Positions 1-10,586 of a DNA stretch of 64,000 bases are shown here, one piece after another. A program made the position numbers and the translations under genes. The DNA lies in the NCBI RefSeq assembly GCF_042453785.1, contig NC_091665.1, positions 8,627,501-8,691,500 of the forward strand. The letters run 5' to 3'. Under the pieces are notes generated by a model. That model saw only the letters and a program-made list of their open reading frames with translations. It did no database searches and was not told where the DNA came from. Source of the stretch: Malus domestica (Eukaryota; Streptophyta; Magnoliopsida; Rosales; Rosaceae). Position 1 is the first letter of the stretch. Each line of letters opens with the position of its first letter.

Positions 1-474
1 GATTTTGCCCTAGATCTATTTTCATTACATGAAAATACTCTGTTTCTTACAACCCAACATTGTTGATTTTCAATATGCGTGAACTTAGTAAATGTAAGAT
101 GATAGATGGAGAAACAAAAAACTTTCTTTTGTTTTTTGATAAGGGCAATCTTAATTCATGCAGTAAAAGAAAAGAAGATAAGGAAGAAGTTAATATAAAT
201 AAGATTCATGGTTATGCCGTCACTGTGTACATCCATCACGCAAACAAAGAAAAGATGAAGCCCTAGCTACTTCTCATATATAATAATCCATGGAACAGGA
301 TCCTTATCGTTCCTCAATAATCTGCATGTACCACGCAGCACGCCAGTATAAGCTCAAAAGATATTGTTTCCCTTTAAACAATTTTTTAATTAGACGCAAT
401 CCTTTTAGTACCCTTTTTAATTAGACGCAATCCTTTTATCACATACGTTAAATATGATAAACATATCCAAATAA
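1..474. other. AT-rich intergenic DNA, no gene seen
   Basis: No convincing coding sequence is visible. A short tandem duplication (period 31 bp, copies near 384-407 and 415-438, sharing the core TAGACGCAATCC) lies just before the first MITE. Confidence 0.5.
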
Positions 475-620
475 GGGTGTGATATCCACACATCTTATTT
501 TATTTGTCACACATTTTTTTAATTTTCGATCGTCAGATTGGATGAATTGAAGAAGATCAACGGACATAAATTATCAAAGGGTGTGTGAGAAGTAAAATGG
601 GGCATGTGGATAGCACACCC
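475..620. mobile_element. Small foldback MITE
   Basis: The left edge (GGGTGTGATATCCACA) and the reverse complement of the right edge (GGGTGTGCTATCCACA) match. The similarity continues inward, with interruptions, for about 60 bp through TTATTTTATTTGTCACAC on the left. The element is about 146 bp long and has no coding capacity. No clean TSD is visible, so the superfamily is not assigned. Confidence 0.6.
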
Positions 621-716
621 CACCCAAATAACAGATTTCACTTTCCTTTTTTTGTGGGGTTTTAACTTTTGAGTCCTTAACTTTGGCCTGGTGATGGTGC
701 GTAGTGGGCAAAAAAG

Positions 717-923
717 GGGAGAGATCATCTCTGAATCTCTCCTACCAAAGCCACCAAGTCCACTCATCTAGACTCTTGAAATTTGATTCACCGACTAAAA
801 TTATTATCTTTTTAAGGGGTTTTATGTTTGTAGTTATTGGATTAAATTTCAAGAGCCCAAATAAGTGGACTTGGTGGATTTGGTGGGAGAGATCCGGAGA
901 GATCTAGTGAGGATCTCTTCCAA
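717..923. mobile_element. MULE-like MITE with 9-bp TSD
   Basis: The two ends are long imperfect inverted repeats. The left arm reads GGAGAGATCATCTCTGAATC and later CACCAAGTCCACTCAT; the right arm carries the complement (CACCAAGTCCACTTAT, read on the other strand). The 9-bp direct repeat GCAAAAAAG flanks it at 708-716 and 924-932, which is the TSD length typical of Mutator-like elements. It lies about 620 bp upstream of the GGP start codon. The exact ends are uncertain by a few bases. Confidence 0.65.
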
Positions 924-1406
924 GCAAAAAAGGCAAGTTTGCGTAGGTGGGAATTATATATGAGAAGGTTCATCTAACTTTCTAATGGAGGCCATTAAGC
1001 CAGGCAGATTCATTTACGTTCACTGTAGCCAGCATGCATAAAAAGTTAAACACGAAAAATTAAAAAACAAAACGATCCAAATAGCAAGGGTAGCCACTTA
1101 GTACTAATTATTACAGTTTAATGATATTTATGTTCATTTATAAGTAAGAGATTTTAAGTTTGATTTTTTCCAAAAGCAAATTTGAACTACATTATTGCTA
1201 GTTCATTGTGAGACTAAGTCTCACCCTTCTTCCTTCGTGTAAATAATATCGTTTATTCAAATGCCAAGGGGTATTTTTGGAAAACCGCACTAGGTGTCAA
1301 AATCGTAAATTTGGCTTCGAAACGTGAGCGTTTCTAGAACCCAGCAGTTTAAAAGCATGTGGCCAACTCTCATGTAAGTCCAAGGAGTTTCAACACCCAG
1401 ACCAGA

Positions 1407-1410
<4 letters not shown>

Positions 1411-1453
<43 letters not shown>
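1411..1453 (+). repeat. (CT)n microsatellite in GGP 5' leader
   Basis: An uninterrupted CT dinucleotide run of about 21 units lies about 90 bp before the ATG at 1545. CT-rich tracts are common in plant 5' leaders. The run is long enough to be polymorphic. Confidence 0.9.
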
Positions 1454-1458
<5 letters not shown>

Positions 1459-1544
1459 TCGTCTTTTGGAGAGGCGGAGAGGCATTGCAATATCTCTCTC
1501 CAAAACCCCATTAAGAAATCCAATTAATCCTCCCTCTCCCTGAG

Positions 1545-4500
1545 ATGGGTGGGAAGAAATTCGCAGTGCTTCTGTGCGCAGAGGACACGGAGTTTGTGAA
1601 AAAGACGTACGGGGGATATTTTGGGGTGTATCTGACAATGCTGGCGGAGGAGGGGGAGGCTTGGGACTTGTACCGGGTGGTGTGCGGTGAGTTTCCGGAG
1701 GATGATGAGATTGAAAGCTACGATGGGTTTGTGATATCCGGAAGCAGCAGGGATGCCCACGGCACTGATGCCTGGATCTGCAGGCTCCTCTCCCTCCTCC
1801 AGAAATTGGATTCCATCAAGAAAAAAGTTCTCGGCATTTGCTTTGGTCATCAGGTACATAATCATTCCATCATTTTTATTTTTGTCATCATGTTCACAAG
1901 AACCAGCTATATTATTACTCTAATTTACACTAAGAAATGAGTGTGGGTTTGAACCCAAATCAAATTAATTGAAGAGAATAATCATATTCACAATTCATCC
2001 TTGTATATATTGTTCATTCATTCTTTGTCTGTCTTTTGTTTTCTTCGTCGAATCGGTAATCGGTTGGTTTTTCCCATTTGGAAATGAATCGGATCCTCTC
2101 TGAGGCAACCCCTCGGTATCTTCCTGACCGTTGTTAGTGGGCCATTAGATATTTATCCAAAGCTACAAATGGGGACCCTCTAAAAGTTATAATAATTATA
2201 ACCGTCGGATAAAAATCTAACGGCCCACTAATCTCGTTCAAGAGAATCCGGAGGGTTTGCCTAAGAGAGATCCAATTCCTGGAAATTGGATTTTTTAAGA
2301 AAGAGCATTTTGGTCGTTTTAGTATATTTTGCTTTAACGTGGTTTCCTATTTGATTTTTTTTCTTATTTTTTTGGATTTTGATTTTGGATGCCGCATTGG
2401 GAACAGTTTTTAAAATGTTGATATTGGTAGAAATATCGATATGTAATTTGTTGAAATATCGATAGATATATCAATATCGGTAGCTTTTGATGAAAATTAA
2501 GAAAAATGAAATTTTAGGGATTGTCAAACACTAATTTAGAAGAAATATAAGGGTTTCTTCTATATTTAATCGATATGTCAGAAATTTCAACAAAATATGT
2601 CGATTTTAGCTGAAATTTAAGAATTTCTCTTATATGTAATGAAGTTTAGACTTTACATGCTCCATATCTTTTTTTTTGAATTTTTCGAATATTTTCATAG
2701 AAATATCAACAATATCAAAGAAATTTCAAATACTGTTTGAAAAAAAACGAAATGGTGGGAAAAATACTGTTTCCTGCTGGACACTGACATTTTCGGTTAT
2801 TTCAGATTAAGGGTACAATAGTCTTTATGGAAGCACAGAATTAATTGTGATTAATAAGTTAAGTAACCGCTCTGAAATAATACTTAAATATTCATTAGTA
2901 AGGGATTTATATACTCATTTTTTTATTTGGCCCAATAATTTTTTTAACACATTTTATTTAAAAAAAAATAAGAAACACGTGATATCTATTAATTGGATTA
3001 AATAAAAAATAAATATATAAAGTACTTACTAATAAGTATCGAAGTATTATCTATTATTAAGCATTGAAGAAACGTACAGGTAATAAGTAAGGTGCCCTCT
3101 TTTTCTCTCTAAGTTTAACCATTGATTAAAACGCATGATTTTGTTCCCCATCTGTATGTATATGTTTTACAAAAATGTATCAGGAGTAGATGGTGCCCAC
3201 TACTTAACAACATTATATATCCAGAAGGCCACTAAAGGTTGCAACATTAGATGTTTGCGACATAGCCTTATCGGTTTACCCTTACGTTATTGGAGAACCA
3301 TCGTTGGTTCTCATTTTATTATTATTATCTTTTGACTCACACTTTGTGTCTTAGCAACGATACATGACTATGTCATAAAAAGAGAATATAATATATGGCC
3401 ATATTTGTTTTTGTTTTGCTTTGATTGTCTTTCACTCAGAGACAAAATCACATTGCTGCTCATTCAAATAGAGCATAAATTCCAATAAAAATCTGTCCGA
3501 GTCTGTGAACTAACAAACCAGCATTTGGGTCTCAAACAAGAGTCAGTGACCGACACTAAAGAGAGGTGGGTATAAAATTAATCATGTGTGTAATTTGTGT
3601 GATGTGTGTTGAATTAGGTGACTATTTTGTTCCTAATCCTGAGTGTAATTTGATTGGGTTAGGGCAAAAGAGGCCTGGTATATTGGTTTATGGTCACATA
3701 TTTTTCTTTTTGGCCAATAGATATTATAAAAGTTAAATTCGAACTGACGTTGGCAGAATTAAATATAATATCTATGAAAGTTTCCATGACATTTTGTAAT
3801 TTGTCGGTGGCTAAACTAAACTTGATAGGAAATGTTGTGTGCTTCTGGCTTTTGGGTGTTTTTTGTTTTTTTAGCAATAGCAATATAAAATTAAAGCTAA
3901 AACATGATTACATAAAAGTGTCAAACTGCGTGTATTTATCCAGTGATCAAGCACCACAAACAAGCATAGTAAATTCCCTACATGGTCACTACAAACAACA
4001 AAATACGCAAGAATCAGCGATGCAAATTTGTCATAATAGATCAATGATGAGTGGTGACAAATTCAAGACCGTCCACATCACTGTCGAATCAAGACGGATT
4101 CGCATCAATTATGGCCTAAACAAGGTGAATTTGGCTCAAATCTTGGCATGCGAGGTGGCTAAGCCACTAAAACGGCCAAAAAGCGCACGGCCACCATGGA
4201 AACCAGCGGAAGAGGGGTGGTTTCAACCTCAATAACACCCCAAATCCCACGGATCTATACTCAAAATAAAGCGTATAGGAGGGTTTGGGATGGAAATCTA
4301 TTAAACTGTAGAGAGTTGTTCCAAAATAACGAGCGAAAAGGTGAAAAATAGTAATTGATAAGATGATGAGCAGTACCAACATTTAGTATGGGGAGAAAAA
4401 TGCACTCTTCTTTTGGATCGCTAGGAAGGAAAGAGAAAAGTGGGGATTGTGACTTTTGGGTGCTTTGGTTTGGAGGAAGGAAGGAGAGAGAAACGTGTGC

Positions 4501-6466
4501 ATGGTTTCGCACTGTAATCAATTGTATGTTATGAACGTAAGATAAAGGCGTCCAACACCACATGCACACGTTAAAAATATACATATATAATAATACTTCC
4601 ATGCAACTTTGCCTTTATTGGGAGGGATTCTGATTCTTCTCGTGGATAGATTTTTCGGTGTGAACGAAGTGGTATATCACGTGTCATTATATAAATAGTG
4701 AGATGTATGTGTGCTAAAAAATTAATAACTTAAAAAATAAAATTTCTTACCACTCCTATTAAAACACGTGATGTACCACTTATATTCCCGTCACAACTAA
4801 AAATTTCTTCTTCTCGTGGATGAATCACCTCACCTCCCACTACTTGATACGTGGGATATGTCTGCTATTGTCCTTAGTCGATGTTCTCCTCTTCTGTACA
4901 TGGTCGCAGCCCTTATTTCCTTGAATTTTCTTTTGAAATACGAGACATGCTTTATTATGTTTGCATAGCTGGCTAGTTGCTGGAAAAGTTTTACTGAATT
5001 CAAAAAACAATTAACAAATAAAAAACTTTAAAATTTATTTAGGTTAATTAATAAAAAGTTTTATTAAAAATAAGTTTTGTAGTGTGTATAGGAATAGTGA
5101 TACAAGTAAGAAGCATCTAAAATATATTATTTAGAATAAGAGCTTTTATAATCACACACATTGGCTTTCATATTCGTATTCATGTGAATTATATTAGTAA
5201 ACATTTTATACGGAATCATATTATTTTTACTTTGATTCCATAAATTTTTAGTAAACAACGTCAATAAAAATCTGATTCTAACTCCACCTCATTCCAACTC
5301 CTCCTCAATACAATTCTTGTTATTCTGATGACAGATTAATAAACGAGCCACTGGTTGAGTATGTGATATTTTGAAATATGGAGGCACTTAATGTGAAAAA
5401 AATCATAAAAAAAAATGAAGGTAAAAGAGTTAGTTCGTTCTATTGCTTTTTTAGGACACAATAGATGGCCTCGACTTTTTGGTGTGTTATAACTTATAGG
5501 CTAACTTATATGTCGATTCTGTTAGTTTTTAGTTAGTTATATTTCTTTTTGGGTTGCTTGAAAATGGTTGAGCAGCCAACTCCTTCTCCACCCTTCAAAT
5601 TAATGCCATTGATGCTTGTTTATGTTTGTGATGAATGATTGGGAGTTGTGGCTTTGATTAGATATTGAGCCGTGCATTGGGAGGAAAAACTGGCAGAGCC
5701 ATCACAGGCTGGGATATCGGAATCCGAACCGTCCACTTGTCATCATCTTCCAAGGCCTTATCCACTCTCAAAATTCCAGCTCTTCTCTCCATATATGAAA
5801 TCCATCGAGATGAGGTGTGTATGTCTGTCCACAAATCTACTTCTCCTTCGTTGATCGTCCTACAATATCAGTTTGACTTTCATGCAAAATACTTTAGCAT
5901 TTAGGGTTTAGGGTTTACCTTACCATGCACGAAAGTCAAGTTTAATTAATTATATGTTGCTTAACTTGTTATACATATCAGTTTTGATAGATAAATTCAT
6001 GTTTATTGATCTCATTTAAAAAAATAGGTGTGGGAACTGCCGCCTAAGGCTGAGTTAATTGCCTGGTCGGATAAGACTGGTGTGGAGATGTTTAAGTATG
6101 GAGATCACATGATGGGAATCCAAGGACACCCTGAGTACACCAAAGACATTCTTCTCAATCTTATCGATCACCTTGCCAAGCTCGAATACATCTTGGTAAT
6201 ATACTTCTATAACATTTTTGTGATCGTAAACACTATAAATATTCCGCTTTGCGGTCCAGAAGCTAAATTGGGAGTATCAAAATCGTTATCATTATCTTTT
6301 CAAATGTTCGTCTAGTTAACAAATCATGCAACAGTTTAATTTGTTATTGTTGATTTGGTTTTAGGACTCGGAAACTGAAGAATTGAAGGCCAAGGTGGAG
6401 GCATGTGAGCCAGACAGAGAGGCATGGAAGAGGGTTTGCAGAAGCTTTCTCAAGGGTGAATTATGA
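1545..6466 (+). CDS. GGP: Gamma-glutamyl peptidase-like class I glutamine amidotransferase
   Basis: Four exons join in frame: 1545-1853, 5662-5814, 6028-6195 and 6365-6466, giving 243 residues; all introns are GT/AG and phase 0. The fold is the class I glutamine amidotransferase domain. The nucleophile elbow GICFGHQ places the catalytic Cys at residue 99, and GIQGHPEYT supplies His188 and Glu190, so the triad is complete. Exon 2 carries the family signature SRALGGKTGRAITGWDIG. In Arabidopsis, GGP proteins are cytosolic enzymes that remove the gamma-glutamyl residue from glutathione conjugates, notably in glucosinolate and camalexin synthesis; in other plants they probably serve general glutathione-conjugate turnover (inference). 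The length is close to the roughly 250 residues usual for the family. Intron 1 is 3.8 kb and contains MITEs; introns 2 and 3 are short. I see no lesion in the coding exons. The paralogue cannot be decided. Confidence 0.9.
2091..2273. mobile_element. Foldback MITE in GGP intron 1
   Basis: The arms of about 80 bp are inverted copies: GGATCCTCTCTGAGGCAACC at the left edge pairs with the complement of GGTTTGCCTAAGAGAGATCC at the right. Inside these, TTAGTGGGCCATTAGAT pairs with the complement of ATCTAACGGCCCACTAA. It has no coding capacity. The TSD is not resolved. Confidence 0.7.
2876..3051. mobile_element. AT-rich foldback MITE in GGP intron 1
   Basis: The left arm (AATAATACTTAAATATTCAT, then TAGTAAGGGATTTATATA) is imperfectly complementary to the right arm at about 3015-3051 (TATATAAAGTACTTACTAAT, then AAGTATCGAAGTATTAT). 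The arms are about 38 bp around a roughly 100-bp AT-rich loop. The boundaries are approximate. Confidence 0.5.
4648..4807. mobile_element. Foldback MITE in GGP intron 1 with 14-bp flanking repeat
   Basis: The left arm (TTTTTCGGTGTGAACG, later GTGGTATATCACGTG) pairs with the right arm, which on the other strand reads TTTTTAGTTGTGACGG and GTGGTACATCACGTG. The direct repeat TTCTTCTCGTGGAT flanks it at 4634-4647 and 4808-4821. Fourteen bases is unusually long for a DNA-transposon TSD, so the flanking repeat may have another origin. Confidence 0.6.
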
Positions 6467-6664
6467 TGATAAATGACTAATATATGAGAAAGAAAGAAAA
6501 AAAATTAAGTGTGAATATCTTGTGTTTTGAGGAGAGGCTAAGAAAGGGTCGTTAGTTGTTTCGGTGTTCTTAGGTTGGTAACTGTGTTTAGGTTGGCAGC
6601 TTAAGGATTAATATGTTATCAAGTATAATTTGAAGAAGAGTTTGCAAGGTTGCTTAATTTTGCT

Positions 6665-6670
6665 AATAAA
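6665..6670 (+). promoter_or_regulatory. Likely polyadenylation signal of the GGP gene
   Basis: AATAAA occurs about 200 bp after the stop codon at 6464-6466, a plausible 3' UTR length. Confidence 0.5.
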
Positions 6671-7853
6671 ATCTTTGCATTTTCTGATCATCTCACTCAA
6701 GTAGTACAATATGATTGACATCCGTGGCCTAGCATGCAGCGAAAAGGAAACAAAAATTACTGCAAATCAATCCTAATATAATTAATTATGGTTCGAATGG
6801 TTGAAATCCAATGCCTAGAAAAATTATAGTCCAAACAACTTTATACTAGTGCAGATTAAAGTAGAGATAAGGGAAGACATGAAGGAAGTTGTAGGGCCGG
6901 TCTTGAGATTTTTGGTGCCCGAGACAACGCAACATTTGTATAACTCCATATAAAAAATAAGAGAATTTTTAACTGAAGAATTCCACATGAAGGAAATCTT
7001 CTTTTCTAACTATAATGTTGATATTCTCAAGAAGACACTTTAATTAGAAAAATGCGTATCAAAGGGTCCAGCAGTGGAGGGTTGAATTTGTTAGCAGTGG
7101 GCCTACAAGTTGTTCACAGCTCAACATTTTCAACTAGACTTGGCAAATATGTTAGCTCGACTCGAAACGACACAAAAATAATGAGTTTCGGCTCTAACAC
7201 GTTAACTAATTGGGTCGTTGTTGGATCACACGTGTTCTTAATAGATATGAGTGCATGAACTAGGCCCAAAGCAGTTTGAAGGACAAGCGAGTCCCTAGGG
7301 AATGCTTTGTTGTTTTTGCCAGAAGCTGCTAAGTGTTTGGTGTGATGTTATGTTGAGATTCTCCCGACGATGATAAAGTGTTTTTGGCAACTGCCCAAAT
7401 GCTTGGTAATGATATGCTAACACTGAAAAATGGCTTGGCTTGAGAGCTTGAGGTATGGGAGTTAAAAGAGTCATAAGTTTAGCAGATGAGAGTGCATGAG
7501 CTTCCTTTGGTGTTAGCTTGAGTGTGGAATGAGGGCTTAAGGATTTTCTTGGTGTCTTGGTGAGCATTTGACAATGGTGGTTGAGGTTTCAAAGGTAGAG
7601 GATGAGAAGTGGAAGGAAAAAGCTTAAAGCTTGAGGAAATAGAAAACAATGGGCTTGAGGTTATAGTTTGTTGGAAAATTAAGAGTGAATTTCTTAATTC
7701 TTATGTATAAGAGAAGGATTTCTTGCAGTAGGGAGAGGAACACTACATTTTGTTCAAGCTCAATGGCCCGAGTAGTACTTCGGAAACAAGCAAGTTCACC
7801 CCTAAAAAATGTGCTGACACTCAGTCCATTTAATCCACTCAAATGAATAGTGA
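6671..7853. other. Intergenic DNA, nothing assigned
   Basis: Only short chance ORFs are present on both strands. No transposon termini or protein-family motifs are recognised before the TSD of the retrotransposon at 7854. Confidence 0.5.
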
Positions 7854-7858
7854 CTGAC

Positions 7859-10567
7859 TGACACACCCCGTCCCGAAGGAGGGCATGCTAGCCGTCACGT
7901 GAGAGTGACGTAACCATTTGCACAGTACGGAAGCTTTAAGATACAATTTAAATTGATACACCCAAAGGTGAGTCCTAATTTTGTCCAATCTGTCAGAACA
8001 CCGTCGAATTCCTCGTAGTCACCACACCTTTGTGATTCCTGAACCTGGAGGGGCGCAAAACCAAAATTGAGTGGGTCAGTAAAACAATTCTTTTCCAAAT
8101 CCAAACATTTCTCAAAACGTTGTAACCCCTCTCCGTAAAACCTGTATACTTTCCCAGAAATGTAAAATATAAATATACATATATATTCTCAAAACTTCAT
8201 TTTTACTATCTCAACATTATCTCTTTATCAATCATGCCATGCCACATCATCTCAACAGTAATAAGGTATGAATGCATCAACATAATCATATCAGGTGCAA
8301 GAAAGTAATCAACCGTAGGCCCTCTAATAGCCCTATACGGTTGAACCTAGAGCTCAAAATCTATCATTATCACTCTACCGGAGTCACCTCTGTGACCCGT
8401 CCGGCCTTCTGCACACAAGTTACGCTCTAGTGCTTCTCATAAATCATCTGTGCACATAATCTAAGGTCACCCACCAGTCGGAATCTCACTAACACTCTCG
8501 CGACTGGTCTGTCGTACCCACTCCGCGTGGACTGTACGACTAGCATCTACTTGGATCCAAGGCGAGCGTGCGATGCGGTGAATACTATAAGCACTAAACC
8601 ATGGTGCAGGATTTGAGCTCAATATATATCATCATCATCATAACAGTAATTAAATACTCATCTGTGCGTCCACCGCACCATTTCATACATATGCATCATA
8701 AATCAATTCTTACCTGTGCGTCCACCGCACCAATTCATACATATGCATCATAAATCAATTCTTACATGTGCGTCCACCGCACCAATTCATACATATGCAT
8801 CATATATTAATTCATGCATGGCATTTCAACTCACATTTCTATATACTTTTCATATCAATTCTATGCATGGTATTTCACTTCCCGTTTTTCCACATAACTC
8901 ATATGCATTTCATTTTAAACATAATTTCATGCATTTTCAATTTCTGGGAAAACGTTAAGTATATATATATATACGGAAAACAAAACTGCCCACTCACCTG
9001 GAGTTCGTCCAACAACTCCCTAGCACCACACATCAAGGCTTCACGACGATCGCCGCCTAGAATAGTAATCAAATCCAACCTCAGAATTCATATCGATAGA
9101 ATATATAACTTATATAAAATACGTCACTACGTAGTTCGATCCGGAAGATCTGCCACTCAGATTTTAAATCCATAACTTCCAGAGGTCCACAATATATCTC
9201 TAGGATAACATCCTAAAATTTCATTACCATCCAACGGTCGGATCTCCGTCAATTTCCAAAACTAAGTGACGGTTAACATTTTATATTATGGACTTACAAT
9301 TCCAATTCCGGAAGATCCGTAACTCGGATTCCCAATCCGTAAGTTCCAATAATCCTCAAATATTACGTATTACAACGTATCAAAGTTTGGTGACGATCCA
9401 ACGGTCGGATCATCAATTCACATTTTCACCTAAATGTGAAAACTATAAAACGTTATTTGAACACCTAACCAACAATCTTCAATAACTTTCTCATACGGTG
9501 TTCAATTTAGGTATATGAATATACCACAGTGATCTACTCGACGTCACGGACGTCGACATATTTATAAAATAATTTTATTTTTATTTTTTATTTTTACTGT
9601 AGCACCTTCTTCTTCCTTGGGTCGCCGGACTGGTTTTTCCGGCGGCCGTTTTCTGGGCAGTTTTTCAAATTGCCATAACTTTGTCATTTCTCAACGAAAT
9701 CAAGTGATTCAAAAACGAAAGTTGTAGCCCTTGAAGAGACAAAGATAATGGTACCTTGCAAAACACCTAGTTCTCCGTGGTTTGGCCGGAAACTGCCTCG
9801 AAAGCCTCGGAGGTCGCCGGAAACTGGGTATTTTTCAAATGAGTATAACTTCTTCAATACTCAACGAAATTGAGTGAAACAAAAAGGAAAGTTGTAGTAC
9901 TTGACGAGACGAAGAGATTGATACCTACCTCGACTCCTAACTCGCCGGGTATTCGCCGGAAAACGCCTCGAAAGCTCCGGCCAAACTTTGAACTTGTCGA
10001 TCTCCGTGTTCTTACGTCCAAAAACTTCCAACGAAGCACTCCGAGCTTCCTTGGGACCTCACTAAGCTCGCTGTGATCTTGTTTTAGCCTAAATCGTAAC
10101 CATTTAAAAGATCATGAACAGTATATAAACACGGGACCTTAAAAACTAGGGTTTTCCGAAGCAAAACTTACCTGAAAATGGTGTCTACGTGATCGTGGAG
10201 TCCTCAGGGTTGCAATGGTAGTCTTAACTTGGACGTTGGTATAGGTTTTAGGTGGTTTTGGTGGTTGCCCGTGCGTTCGAGAAGAAGAGAGAGAGTGAGA
10301 GTTTCTGAGGAAGAGCTGAGGAAGAGAGAGAGAGAGTGACTGAGGAGATGAGAGAGAGACAACAAACGGGAAATGGGGAGGGATTTAGGGTGTAGGACCC
10401 TACCTAAAGTCCAAACACAAAATTATTAGTCCAAGTTTAAGTTTAATTAACAATAACTTAGGAATTTTAGGTAAAACCAATACCAAAATTACGCACCTTA
10501 ATCCCGTTTAAGGGCATTTTCGTCTTTTCACGTCCTCGGAATTAAAATTCCAGGACGGGCTGTGACA
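7859..10567 (-). repeat. Left (3') LTR of the outer Ty3 element
   Basis: 2709 bp, starting TGACACACCCCGTCC and ending GGACGGGCTGTGACA on the plus strand, so the ends form a short inverted repeat. It matches the split right-hand LTR nearly base for base. The 52-bp excess over that copy equals one extra minisatellite unit. Confidence 0.93.
8663..8818. repeat. 52-bp minisatellite, three units, within the left LTR
   Basis: Units begin TGTGCGTCCACCGCACC at 8663, 8715 and 8767, a period of 52 bp. The right-hand LTR carries only two units (27311 and 27363). Confidence 0.9.
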
Positions 10568-10586
10568 ATCTTCCCTCCTTATAGAA
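10568..10586 (-). other. Polypurine tract of the outer Ty3 element
   Basis: Read on the minus strand, the bases next to the left LTR are purine-rich (AAGGAGGGAAGAT). This is the expected position for plus-strand DNA priming upstream of a 3' LTR. Confidence 0.7.

Noticed and set aside
3690..4235. 181-codon ORF in GGP intron 1
   Set aside because: It lies in AT-rich intronic sequence with no recognisable domain; it is most likely chance.
5900..5917. Telomere-like TTTAGGGTTTAGGG
   Set aside because: Only about two units in a GGP intron; too short to be an interstitial telomere tract.
8716..9175. His/Phe-rich ORFs, repeated near 27249-27771
   Set aside because: They are the two LTR copies of the outer Ty3 element, including its minisatellite; LTRs are non-coding.
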